Assembly (NCBI RefSeq): GCF_011766325.1
Contig: NZ_BLLG01000022.1
Location: 40,423 to 104,422 of the forward strand
Direction: 5' to 3'
From: Streptomyces pacificus
Lineage (GTDB): Bacteria; Actinomycetota; Actinomycetes; Streptomycetales; Streptomycetaceae
Length of the DNA: 64,000 nucleotides
Under the pieces are notes generated by a model that worked only from the letters and a program-made list of their open reading frames with translations, ran no database searches and was not told the DNA's origin. Of the stretch, positions 25,842 to 33,773 are shown one piece after another. How positions within the stretch are numbered: the first letter of the stretch is position 1; every line of letters begins with the position of its first letter. The position numbers and the translations under genes are program-made.

Positions 25842-26036
25842 CGCCCTGATACTCCCGCCCTCGCCGCATAGGACCCGGACCAGGACAGCACGGGTCTGCG
25901 ACTCGCTCTGCGGCAGGGGGCGGGGCTCAACCCCGGTCGGCTGTCGTGCGTGACGGTCTTGCAGCCGACCGGTTCTGTAGGAGCACGACGAGCACCACCC
26001 CTACCGCAAGAACTGACTACACAGGAGGAACGCAGC

Positions 26037-26270
26037 ATGAGCACCGCAGCGGCTACGCCCGTCCCGTTCGGGGTCCGGCACCTGGTCTCGCCGGCTCCGA
26101 CGAACAGCGAAGCGCCCGTCATCACGTACAGCGAGGGGCTTCAGCTCAACGTCTCCGCCGAGGGCAACCCGTGGCACGCGATCACGGCCGAGATGCCCGA
26201 GACGCAGACCGAGACCAGCAACGGCGACGGCTCGGCCCCCGGCTCCGACTCCGGAACCGACCTGTACTGA
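26037..26270 (+). CDS. tgmA: Graspetide precursor peptide (ATP-grasp-modified RiPP)
   Basis: A 77-residue peptide. The leader carries VPFGVRHLV (residues 9-17) and GLQLNVSAEGNPW (34-46), matching the putative ATP-grasp-target RiPP family. The C-terminal third, from about residue 52, is rich in Thr/Ser (T56, T58, T60, S61, S66, S70, S72, T74) and acids (E55, E59, D64, D71, D75), the groups that graspetide ligases join as esters. There is no lysine, so only ester links are expected. Asn62-Gly63 and Asp64-Gly65 are good succinimide sites. AGGAGGA precedes the ATG. The ligase gene follows after 1 nt. Confidence 0.88.
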   Translation: MSTAAATPVPFGVRHLVSPAPTNSEAPVITYSEGLQLNVSAEGNPWHAITAEMPETQTETSNGDGSAPGSDSGTDLY

Positions 26271-26271
26271 C

Positions 26272-27219
26272 ATGCGACCCATCCTCATCCTGACCGGCCG
26301 GGATGACCTCACGGCCGATGCAGTGGTTGAGGAGCTGGTGAGCCGCGGGGAACACGTCGTCAGGTTCGACACTGCCGACTTTCCGACCGCATCCCGTCTG
26401 GCCGTCTCCCTCACCGGGGACGGCTGGACGGGGCCTCTCGCCGGCTCTCGCACGGTCCGCCTGGAATCCGTCAAGTCGGTGTGGTGGCGTCGCCCCAACG
26501 AATTCCGAACCCCCGAAGACTGGCCCGGACACGCCCGCGCGCTCGCGGTCTCGGAAGCACGCTCCGGGCTGCTCGGCGTGCTCGGCTCCCTGCCTGTCCG
26601 GTGGGTCAACCATCCGAGCAAGGATGCCGCCGCGAACTACAAGCCCGTTCAACTGGCGGTTGCCGCTCGCTGCGGGCTGGACGTACCCCGCTCCGTGATC
26701 ACGTCGGACCCCGAGCACGCCCGCGCGTTCATGGGGGACGACGCGGTTGTCTACAAGGGGCTCGGCGGTGGCGTGCTCGGCCCCGAAGGGAAGCGGCAGT
26801 TCCTCCCCGTGGCACTCGTCTCCGCGGACCAGGTGGACGACGGAGTGAGCGGCACCGCCCACCTGTTCCAAGAGCGCGTGGACAAGGCGTACGAAGTGCG
26901 CTTGACCGTGATCGGTGACCGTATGTTCCCCGTCGCCATCCACACCGACAGCGAAGCCGCGCAACTCGACTGGCGAACGGACTACCAGTCCCACCGATAC
27001 GAAGTGGTGGACATGCCCCCGGAGATTGAAAAGGGGGTCCGCCGGCTCATGGACGAACTCGGCTTGTTCTTCGGGGCGCTGGACTTTGCCGTCACACCGG
27101 ACGGACGTTGGGTGTTCTTCGAGGTGAACCCCAACGGTCAATGGCACTGGCTCGCTGTCAGAGCCGGTGTCCCGCTCGTTGAAGCCATGGCCGACGCTCT
27201 GCAAGGAGAGACCGCATGA
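26272..27219 (+). CDS. tgmB: Graspetide ATP-grasp ligase
   Basis: The 315-residue enzyme belongs to the ATP-grasp peptide maturases (MvdD/TgmB type) that activate Asp or Glu side chains as acyl phosphates and link them to Ser/Thr hydroxyls. Visible parts: an N-terminal pre-grasp domain with SVWWRRP (69-75), VYKGLGGGVLG with Lys162 for ATP, and ALDFAVTPDGRWVFFEVNPNG with Asp271, Glu284 and Asn286 for Mg-ATP. The ATG comes 1 nt after the precursor stop and the gene overlaps the methyltransferase gene by 4 nt. Confidence 0.93.
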   Translation: MRPILILTGRDDLTADAVVEELVSRGEHVVRFDTADFPTASRLAVSLTGDGWTGPLAGSRTVRLESVKSVWWRRPNEFRTPEDWPGHARALAVSEARSGLLGVLGSLPVRWVNHPSKDAAANYKPVQLAVAARCGLDVPRSVITSDPEHARAFMGDDAVVYKGLGGGVLGPEGKRQFLPVALVSADQVDDGVSGTAHLFQERVDKAYEVRLTVIGDRMFPVAIHTDSEAAQLDWRTDYQSHRYEVVDMPPEIEKGVRRLMDELGLFFGALDFAVTPDGRWVFFEVNPNGQWHWLAVRAGVPLVEAMADALQGETA

Positions 27220-28373
27220 CCGAAGCGCCCCCATGGACCGGAGCCGCCAAAGCGCTTGCCGACAAAGTGACCGCCGACGCCCCCGCATGGCACGACGCCG
27301 TAAGCAACACCCCCCGTCACCGGCTCGTCCCCCGCTGGTGGCAGCGCATCCCGGACAGCCCGACGCAGGAATGGGCGTTGGTGGACCTCCCCGAGGACTC
27401 CGCCGAGCGGCTGCACGCCGCGTACACGGACGAGACGCTAGTCACCCGCGTCGGCCCTACGCACGCCGACCACGCCACCCCCGGTGAACACGGGAAGGGC
27501 GACCCCACGTCGTCCAGCACCCTGCCGGGGCTCATCGTGTCCATGGCGCACCGACTCGACGTGAAGCCCGGCCACAAGGTGTTGGACGTGGGTACGGGCT
27601 CCGGGTACTCCGCCGCTCTGTTCGCCCGCCGCTTCGGGGACGAGAACGTGACGAGCGTGGACGTGGACCCGTACCTAGTCGAGGCAGCCCGGACCCGCCT
27701 CGCCGAGTTCGGACGCGCGCCGCGCCTGTCAGCCATCGACGCCACCGGGGAACTTCCCGATGCGGAGTACGACCGCATCATGGCGACCGTCTCCGTACGG
27801 CCCGTCCCTCCGTCGTGGCTGCGCGCGCTCCGTCCCGGCGGACGGCTGGTCACGACGATTGCCCACACCGCCCTACTGATCACGGCGGACATGGGAACGG
27901 ACGGCATCGCACGCGGCACCGTCCAGCCCGATCCGGCAACGTTCATGGAGACGCGGCAGGAAGCGGACTACCCGGCCAAGCTGAACAGCGTGTTCGTGTC
28001 CGCCCGTGTGCGGGAGGGCGAGGACGTGCGGCCCCCGGACGGTCCGGTTCCCGACCTGTGGCAGGAATGGCCGCTCCGGTGGCTGTACGAGCTGGACACG
28101 CCCGGAGTCGAGACCCGCGCGGCTACGTACCCGGACGGCGGGCGGCGGGTGGTGTGGTTGCTCGCTGCGGACGGGGCATGGGCGCGTGCAGAGGACGGGG
28201 CAACGCCACTGATCCACCAGGGCGGACCCCGCCGGCTCTGGGATGACCTGGAACGTGTCCGCCGCAAGTGGGAAGAGAACAACCGGTTCTCTCTCCACAC
28301 GATGCGCGCGGAACTCTCGCCCGAGGGCAGTCACCTGCTCTCCCCGGACGACACATGGCGATTCCCGATCTGA
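27216..28373 (+). CDS. tgmC: PIMT-like methyltransferase of the graspetide cluster
   Basis: The 385-residue protein is a protein-L-isoaspartate O-methyltransferase homologue. TSSSTLPGLIVSMAHRL (99-115) matches the PIMT substrate-loop motif, VLDVGTGSGYSAAL (122-135) is SAM motif I and VTSVDVDP (145-152) motif II. PIMT-type partners of graspetide ligases methylate an Asp that then closes to aspartimide, as shown for fuscimiditide. A C-terminal extension of about 170 residues is also typical of these partners. The ATG overlaps the ligase stop by 4 nt. Confidence 0.92.
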   Translation: MTEAPPWTGAAKALADKVTADAPAWHDAVSNTPRHRLVPRWWQRIPDSPTQEWALVDLPEDSAERLHAAYTDETLVTRVGPTHADHATPGEHGKGDPTSSSTLPGLIVSMAHRLDVKPGHKVLDVGTGSGYSAALFARRFGDENVTSVDVDPYLVEAARTRLAEFGRAPRLSAIDATGELPDAEYDRIMATVSVRPVPPSWLRALRPGGRLVTTIAHTALLITADMGTDGIARGTVQPDPATFMETRQEADYPAKLNSVFVSARVREGEDVRPPDGPVPDLWQEWPLRWLYELDTPGVETRAATYPDGGRRVVWLLAADGAWARAEDGATPLIHQGGPRRLWDDLERVRRKWEENNRFSLHTMRAELSPEGSHLLSPDDTWRFPI

Positions 28374-28535
28374 CCACGCCAGACCCGGACCCCGGTACCG
28401 CGGACTCTCCCTGACAATCCGCGTGCCGGTCCCTGGCACCCGATCCGACACCGCTGCCCCCGAAGCGGTGAGGGTGCCACTCCGGCCCCGTCCGTGTGCT
28501 GCCCCCGTGGCGCATGGGCGGGGCTTCCCTGCCTC

Positions 28536-28811
28536 CTACTCGTCCTGGTGCTCGTCCTCGCCCCGCTCGGCGGGCCCGGCCACGAACGTCCCCTTACCCC
28601 ACTCGGTAACGACGAGCCCGCGTTCCCGAAGCACACGCACCGCTCGGCGGGCTGTCTCGCGGGCAACCTTGTGCCGCTCGCACAGCTCGGCTTCGGACGG
28701 GATGCGCTCACCCTGAGCGAACTTGCCCGCCCGGATATCCGCGGTCAGTGCGTCCAGCACCCGCATATACGGGGCGCGGGGAGTGTGCGGGTCCGGGCAG
28801 CGCTCAGGCAT
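28536..28811 (-). CDS. Short GntR-family regulator (DNA-binding domain only)
   Basis: The 91-residue protein is a GntR winged helix without an effector domain: ALTADIRAGKFAQGERIPSEAELCERHKVARETARRAVRVL is the full signature, followed by an acidic tail. Such stand-alone GntR proteins are typical of Streptomyces integrative plasmids (KorSA-like), where they repress the replication/transfer region. TACGCT lies 6 nt before the ATG and no ribosome site is seen, so it is probably leaderless. Repeats of TTAGACA upstream are candidate operators. Confidence 0.85.
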   Translation of the reverse strand: MPERCPDPHTPRAPYMRVLDALTADIRAGKFAQGERIPSEAELCERHKVARETARRAVRVLRERGLVVTEWGKGTFVAGPAERGEDEHQDE

Positions 28812-28847
28812 GGGGAGAGCGTAGACAACGGGCCAATCATGGGCGAC

Positions 28848-28888
28848 TTAGACAGGCAGACCTGTTAGACAGGTGGGTGAGTTAGACA
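28848..28888. promoter_or_regulatory. TTAGACA direct repeats, probable GntR operator
   Basis: Three copies of TTAGACA spaced about 16-18 bp. Overlapping inverted pairs ACAGG-CAGA-CCTGT and CCTGT-TAG-ACAGG lie at 28852-28873. They sit between the divergent GntR gene and the small rightward genes. Confidence 0.55.
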
Positions 28889-28924
28889 TGTTGGCTTAGC
28901 GTGATCCCCCGAACACAACAGAAC

Positions 28925-28960
28925 GCCCCGACAGGCCGATTAGGCCCGATCTACCGGGGC
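28925..28960 (+). terminator. Attenuator-like hairpin before small plasmid-type genes
   Basis: GCCCCG pairs with CGGGGC, with inner AGGCC and GGCC segments that allow other pairings. It lies in the leader of the following genes. Confidence 0.4.
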
Positions 28961-29024
28961 CTGCCGAGACAGCTTCCAAGGAGCTGAAACGACCATTCGC
29001 GATGCTATCGCCCGCGCCCTCTCC

Positions 29025-29315
29025 TTGGCACTCTTCGTCCTCGCCCCTCGCCGGCCCGGACGCCACAGCGCGGCATTCCTCGCCGCACAGACCCCCGAGC
29101 CCGAGCCCGCCCCTGTGTCGCCCTGGTCCCGCCCGTGGCGCGGACCGTCATCACAGGAGGTGCGAGCCATCTTCCACGGCGAGCACACGCGAGAGCTGCC
29201 CGACCTACAGCGTGAACGGGTGTGGGCTGCCGAGTTCGCCGCGCTCGGCGTGGACTACGACTATCCGACGTTGCCGCTCGGCAGTCTCGTGAAGCGAGAG
29301 CGGGTGGCTGCATGA
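29025..29315 (+). CDS. Small plasmid-type protein (start uncertain)
   Basis: A protein of 96 residues from the TTG, or 106 from an upstream ATT. The upstream frame reads IRDAIARALSLALFVLAPRRPGRHSA after AAGGAG, with ATT at 28995 where family members usually begin; ATT or ACG would be an unusual start. The middle is Pro-rich and the C terminus WAAEFAALGVDYDYPTLPL is conserved in small proteins next to replication genes of Streptomyces integrative elements. It overlaps the next gene by 4 nt. No function is known. Confidence 0.55.
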   Translation: MALFVLAPRRPGRHSAAFLAAQTPEPEPAPVSPWSRPWRGPSSQEVRAIFHGEHTRELPDLQRERVWAAEFAALGVDYDYPTLPLGSLVKRERVAA

Positions 29316-29515
29316 CCGCCGAGGAACTGTTCCCGACCGTCCTCGCCGGACGGGTGGCGCTGTGCGTCCAGTGCCACACCCTCACGAACGCCCCCGTGGC
29401 AGTCCGCTGGATTCAAAGCAACAGCGGTCCCGGTACGACCCTTTACGCGTGCCCGGACCACGCGGCGGAACTTGCCCCCGGCCCCCTGCCCGGAGAGCTG
29501 GAGCGGGGCGCGTAG
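29312..29515 (+). CDS. Small zinc-ribbon-like protein
   Basis: A 67-residue protein with CVQCH and later YACPDH, spaced like a treble-clef or ribbon metal site. ATGA overlaps the previous gene. Similar small proteins occur beside replication genes of actinomycete plasmids, but no rep gene follows here; a terminator comes next. Confidence 0.65.
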   Translation: MTAEELFPTVLAGRVALCVQCHTLTNAPVAVRWIQSNSGPGTTLYACPDHAAELAPGPLPGELERGA

Positions 29516-29534
29516 CCCCTCGCAGACAGCAAAA

Positions 29535-29565
29535 CGCCCCGTTCGGCCAAGTGCCGGGCGGGGCG
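29535..29565 (+). terminator. Terminator hairpin
   Basis: CGCCCCG and CGGGGCG form the outer stem with an inner CGGC/GCCG pair, 19 nt after the zinc-ribbon gene stop, ending in CTGTCGTT. Confidence 0.65.
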
Positions 29566-30250
29566 CTGTCGTTGGGGATGACGTGCGCGTATGCTCAGAA
29601 CTGGTAGTTAGACGTGTTGGGGTCGGCGAGTGCGACCCCACCTTCGTCACCAGACTTCTCCCAGGAGGCCGCGGCCGAGGCGCCAGGCCGGTATGCCGCC
29701 CCGAGCAAGGCGGCTGGTCTGCCCCGTCCTCGGAGCAGAGGTACGCGCCCAGGCCGGCCGCTGTCCCTTCCACCGCGGCCGCACCTCGCAAGACGGCGCG
29801 TTGCCACCTGCTCACCGGCACCGCGCTCAAGGCGGATCGCTCCGCAGCGGCTTGGGGCGTGAGTGCGGGGCGCTTGGCAAGGCTGACGCCTCATGCCGAG
29901 GACGTCTCACCGCGGGAGGGCTCGGCGGACCCGGGGAGGGGATGGCGAGCTGCGACGTCCGGGCCACCGCGTCGGCGCCGGCCCGCCCCCGTCCAGCCCG
30001 CCCACCACGGGCGCTCCCGATGTTGCAATGCGACGCCGGTGACCTCCTGGTTGCGGTCCTCGGTAGGCCGCCAACGCGGGGGCGGCGGATGTCGTCCCGT
30101 CGCGGTGACCAGGCGATCACCGCGGCGATGGTCAGGGTCCCGTCCGCGTTGCACCCGCAGAGGAAGGTTTCGAACTCGTTACCAAGGGATTCCGGACGAC
30201 CTCTTGCGCATCGTCGGACCGGGGGTCGATATTCATCCGACGCAACCGCA
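29566..30250. other. Island-to-chromosome transition without an intact gene
   Basis: No supported gene. On the minus strand a frame ending DPNTSNYQF at 29595 uses codons like the island but has no recognisable start or family, and may be a remnant. The remainder is GC-rich DNA upstream of the LacI regulator. Confidence 0.45.
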
Positions 30251-30277
30251 TCAACTCGTGTTGACAACACGAGTTGA
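30251..30277. promoter_or_regulatory. 27-bp perfect palindrome upstream of lacI-type gene
   Basis: TCAACTCGTGTTG and CAACACGAGTTGA flank a single A. It contains TTGACA (30261-30266) and lies 38 bp before the LacI-family ATG. Size, symmetry and place fit an autoregulatory operator. Confidence 0.65.
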
Positions 30278-30314
30278 CGCCGACCGGACGCAGCCCGAGC
30301 CCAAGGAGGGTCTG

Positions 30315-31358
30315 ATGGCAACTCGCCGCGACGTGGCGCGCCTGGCGGGCACCTCCGAGGCCCTGGTCAGCTACGTCCTCAACAACGGCCCCCGCAGGGT
30401 CGCCCCCGCCACCCGTGAACGGATCCTCGCGGCGATAGACGAGCTCGGCTACCGCCCCAACGCGGTGGCCCGGTCCCTGAAGACCTCGCGGACCATGACC
30501 TTCGGACTGGTCGTACCCGACAACTCCAACCCGTTCTTCGCCGAGCTGGCCCGCGTCATCGAGGATGTCGGCTTCGCCTCCGGCTACACGATGCTGCTGG
30601 GCAACGCGATGGGTGACGACGCCCGTGAGGCGACGTACATCCGGACCCTGCTCGACCGGCGGGTGGACGGGCTCATCGTGGTCCCGATCCGCGGCCCGCA
30701 CAGCTGGGTCGCGGAGCTGTCCGACCAGACGGCCGTGCCCCGGCTGGTGCTCGACCGCGAGCTGGAGCTGCCGGGGGCGACCCAGGTGCTCACCGACAAC
30801 GAGGGCGGCGCGTACCAGGCCGTCTCCCATCTGCTCGGCCACGGCCGGGAGCGGATCGGATGCATCGCCGGGCTGGAGGGCGTGCACCCGACGGTCGACC
30901 GGGTCGCGGGCTGGCGCCGGGCCCTCGTCGAGGCCGGGCGGGATCCAGGGAACGCGCCGCTGACGCATGTGCCGTTCGGACGGGCCGACGGGTACCGGGC
31001 CGGCCGGCGGATGCTCGCGGACGCGGGGCATCCGGACGCGCTCTTCGTGGCGAGCGACGAGCAGGCCATCGGCGTCCTGCGCGCCGCCGCCGAGCTGGGG
31101 GTGCGCGTCCCCGACGACGTGGCGGTCTGCGCCTTCGACGGTATCGACGGCAGCGAGTACACGGTGCCCGCGCTCACCACCATGCGGCAGCCCTTCGAGG
31201 ACCTGGGCCGCTCGGCCGTCGAGTGGCTCCTGGCCAAGATCGCCGACCCGGCCCTCCCGGTACGGCGCATCACCCACCCCACCACCCTGATCGCCCGCGG
31301 CTCCTGCGGCTGCCCGGATCCCGCCGGGGACGTCTCGATGATCGGTAAGCGCTTATAG
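30315..31358 (+). CDS. LacI-family regulator of the ribose-type operon
   Basis: The 347-residue protein has the LacI helix-turn-helix and hinge (TRRDVARLAGTSEALVSYVL then YRPNAVARSLKT) and a periplasmic-binding-fold effector domain (TMTFGLVVPDNSNPFFAEL, DGLIVVPIRG, RIGCIAGLEG, ALFVASDEQAIGVLRA). It likely represses the following transporter genes until a sugar, probably ribose or a phosphate of it, binds. AAGGAGGG ends 4 nt before the ATG. A 27-bp palindrome lies upstream and a canonical LacI-type site overlaps its own stop codon. Confidence 0.93.
   Translation: MATRRDVARLAGTSEALVSYVLNNGPRRVAPATRERILAAIDELGYRPNAVARSLKTSRTMTFGLVVPDNSNPFFAELARVIEDVGFASGYTMLLGNAMGDDAREATYIRTLLDRRVDGLIVVPIRGPHSWVAELSDQTAVPRLVLDRELELPGATQVLTDNEGGAYQAVSHLLGHGRERIGCIAGLEGVHPTVDRVAGWRRALVEAGRDPGNAPLTHVPFGRADGYRAGRRMLADAGHPDALFVASDEQAIGVLRAAAELGVRVPDDVAVCAFDGIDGSEYTVPALTTMRQPFEDLGRSAVEWLLAKIADPALPVRRITHPTTLIARGSCGCPDPAGDVSMIGKRL
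31345..31356. promoter_or_regulatory. LacI-type operator GTAAGCGCTTAT overlapping the lacI stop
   Basis: The 10-bp core TAAGCGCTTA is a perfect palindrome with the central CG that LacI/GalR proteins prefer. It spans the last codons of the regulator gene and could control the downstream transporter operon. Confidence 0.5.
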
Positions 31359-31592
31359 CGACGGCGGGCGAGCGCTGAGAGCGGGCGACCCGTTGCGGCG
31401 CCCGGCTCACACCGCAATACCCGGCAGGTGCGCCGCGCACACCCGGTACGACTCATACGACCCCCCTGACCCGTACGACGGACTACGGCCTCACCGTGGG
31501 CCCCGGCTCGTCCGGTCCCGATCTCACACCCGGCCGCCGGTCCCGGACCTGCGGATTCCAAGACTTCCGGACTGACGTACTGGCGGACTGGC

Positions 31593-31631
31593 GGACTCCC
31601 GGACTCCCGGACTCCCGGACTCCCGGACTCC
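31593..31631. repeat. GGACTCCC 8-bp tandem repeat
   Basis: Four full copies and a partial one, between lacI and the binding-protein gene. The whole 31359-31717 gap has no supported gene. Confidence 0.75.
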
Positions 31632-31717
31632 GGCCCAGTCTCCCGGCCCCGGAGTCCGGACCACCCCCGCACCGCCCCACCCCGCTTCTACGCAATGACG
31701 CGACGAAAGGCACACCC

Positions 31718-32794
31718 ATGAACACCCACGCCACCGCCGACTCCGGCGCCACCGTCAACCGCACCGCACGCAGGGTCCGTTCCGCCACCGCCGTTGCCGC
31801 CGCCACGACGATGCTGCTGGTGGTGGCAGGTTGCGGCCGGGGCGGGGACAGCTCCAGCAGCGAGAGCACGTCGGACGAGGCGAAGATCGCCATCGTCACC
31901 CGGAACTTCACCAACCCCTACTGGGCGGCACTGCGCGACGGCGCGATAGCCGAGGGCAAGAAGCAGGGCGTCGAGGTGGAGGTCCAGGCGGGCGCGTCGG
32001 AGACCGACAGCACGGGGGAGAACGCCAAGATCTCCACCCTCGCGGGCCAGGACTACAACTGCTTCGGCGTCGTACCGGTCAACGCCACCAACGTGATCAC
32101 CCCCCTCGTCCCGGTCGCCCAGAAGAAGATCCCGATCCTCAACCTGGACACCCAGATCGACGCGAAGGCCTCCGAGCAGGCCGGGGTGTCGTACGCCTCG
32201 TTCATCGGCTCCGACAACCTGGCGGCGGGTGAGCAGGCGGGCGAGGCCCTGCTGAAGCTCATGGGCGGCAAGGGCGAGGTGGCCCTCCTCCAGGGCATCG
32301 CCGGTGAGCAGAACGGCATCAACCGTCAGAAGGGCTTCTCGGAGAAGGTCGCGGGCAAGCTGGACATCGTCGCCACCCAACCCGCCGACTACGACCAGGC
32401 CAAGGCCCAGACGGTCACCGAGGCCATCCTCAAGGCCCACCCGAAGATCACCGGTATATTCGCCGCCAACGACACCATGGGGCTGGGCGCCGCGCAGGCG
32501 GTCCGCAACGCCGGTCTGACCGGCAAGGTCTCCATCATCTCGGTGGACGGCATCACCGCCGCGCTGGAGGCGGTCAAGGAGGGCACCCTCAGCGGCACGA
32601 TCTCCCAGTACCCGTACGCCGAGGGCCAGTTGGCCGTGCAGGCCTGCATCGACCTGGTGGCCGAGAAGAAGGTGCCCAGTCGGATCGTCGCCCCGATCGC
32701 CCTGATCGACTCCAGCAACGTGGACAAGGCGATCAGCTCCTTCCCCCAGCCGTTCGTCCCGTTCGACAACCCGCTCGCCCCGGCCGGGAAGTGA
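31718..32794 (+). CDS. rbsB: Sugar ABC transporter substrate-binding lipoprotein
   Basis: The 358-residue protein has a twin-Arg-containing n-region, a hydrophobic stretch and a lipobox ending at Cys39 (LVVAGC), so it is an exported lipoprotein. The mature part is a type I periplasmic-binding fold: IAIVTRNFTNPYWAALRDGA, ASFIGSDNLAAGEQAGEAL, GIFAANDTMGLGAAQAV and IISVDGITAAL, as in RbsB. It delivers a sugar to the permease encoded 7 bp downstream. Ribose is inferred from rbsD and the rbsK remnant in the same operon. The ribosome site (GAAAGG) is moderate. Confidence 0.9.
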   Translation: MNTHATADSGATVNRTARRVRSATAVAAATTMLLVVAGCGRGGDSSSSESTSDEAKIAIVTRNFTNPYWAALRDGAIAEGKKQGVEVEVQAGASETDSTGENAKISTLAGQDYNCFGVVPVNATNVITPLVPVAQKKIPILNLDTQIDAKASEQAGVSYASFIGSDNLAAGEQAGEALLKLMGGKGEVALLQGIAGEQNGINRQKGFSEKVAGKLDIVATQPADYDQAKAQTVTEAILKAHPKITGIFAANDTMGLGAAQAVRNAGLTGKVSIISVDGITAALEAVKEGTLSGTISQYPYAEGQLAVQACIDLVAEKKVPSRIVAPIALIDSSNVDKAISSFPQPFVPFDNPLAPAGK

Positions 32795-32801
32795 GCTGAT
32801 C

Positions 32802-33761
32802 ATGGCTGACACCCAGGCACCGGGACGGCTCGACCCGGGCCTCTCGTTCGGGGCGGCGGCACGGTTCGCCGCCCCGATCGGGCTGGGCGTGGTGTTCCTC
32901 GTCTTCTTCATCGCCACGCCCGACTTCCTCACCATGTCCAACATCAGCGACCTGCTGGTATCCGCCTCGATCCTGCTGGTCCTCGCCATGGGCCAGCAGC
33001 TGGTGGTCACCGTCGCCGGTATCGACCTCTCGGTGGGCTCCAACCTGCCCTGGTCGGCGGCGGTCCTCGGGTACGCCTACACCAGTGGCTGGGGACTGAC
33101 CGTCTCCATCGGCCTGGCCCTGCTGGCCGGGCTGGCGGCGGGCGTGGTGAACGGTCTGCTGGTGGCCCGGCTGAACATGACCGACTTCATCGTCACCCTC
33201 GGCACGCTCTCCGTGGTCAGCGGTCTCACCCTGCTGCTGACCAGCGGCAACACCGTCCCCGTGAACTCGGACTTCCTGCGCGGTCTGGCGATCGACGGCA
33301 TCGGCCCGCTGCGCTGGTTCTGGGTACTGGCCTTCGTGGTGGCCGCGCTGGTGGGATTCCTTCTCTACCGCACCCGTACCGGCACCTATCTGCTGTCGAC
33401 CGGCGGCAACATCGAGGCCGCGCGGGGGGTGGGCATCCACGTCGACCGCATCCGGCTGATCGCGTACGCGAGTTCCGGGCTGGCCTGCGGGGTCGCGGCC
33501 GTGCTGTTCGTGGCCCGCACGGGCGGCGCCGACCCCAGCCTCCAGACCGACCTGCTGCTCAGCTCCATCGCGGCGGTGGTCCTCGGCGGGTCCAGCCTGT
33601 TCGGCGGGAAGGCCTCCGTGCTCGGCACGGTGACCGGCGCGTTGCTGCTCCAGAGCCTCATCAACGGTTTCACCCTGGTCGGCATCTCGCAGTACTACCA
33701 GCCCATCGCGGTCGGCACCGTCGTCCTCGGCGCGGCCTTCATCTCCCGGTTCCAGAAGTAG
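32802..33761 (+). CDS. rbsC: Sugar ABC transporter permease (CUT2 family)
   Basis: The 319-residue membrane protein has about eight hydrophobic segments and the RbsC family core: VVTVAGIDLSVGS, NMTDFIVTLGTLSVVSGL, GNIEAARGVGI and AAVVLGGSSLFGG. It forms the membrane channel with the ATPase encoded next. It starts 7 nt after the binding-protein stop. Confidence 0.92.
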   Translation: MADTQAPGRLDPGLSFGAAARFAAPIGLGVVFLVFFIATPDFLTMSNISDLLVSASILLVLAMGQQLVVTVAGIDLSVGSNLPWSAAVLGYAYTSGWGLTVSIGLALLAGLAAGVVNGLLVARLNMTDFIVTLGTLSVVSGLTLLLTSGNTVPVNSDFLRGLAIDGIGPLRWFWVLAFVVAALVGFLLYRTRTGTYLLSTGGNIEAARGVGIHVDRIRLIAYASSGLACGVAAVLFVARTGGADPSLQTDLLLSSIAAVVLGGSSLFGGKASVLGTVTGALLLQSLINGFTLVGISQYYQPIAVGTVVLGAAFISRFQK

Positions 33762-33773
33762 GAGAAGCCAGCC

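Noticed and set aside
23457..29650. Intact integrative conjugative element
   Set aside because: No integrase, excisionase, replication or transfer gene and no matching att repeats were found.
29595..29894. Minus-strand gene ending DPNTSNYQF
   Set aside because: No recognisable start, ribosome site or family; kept only as a possible remnant.
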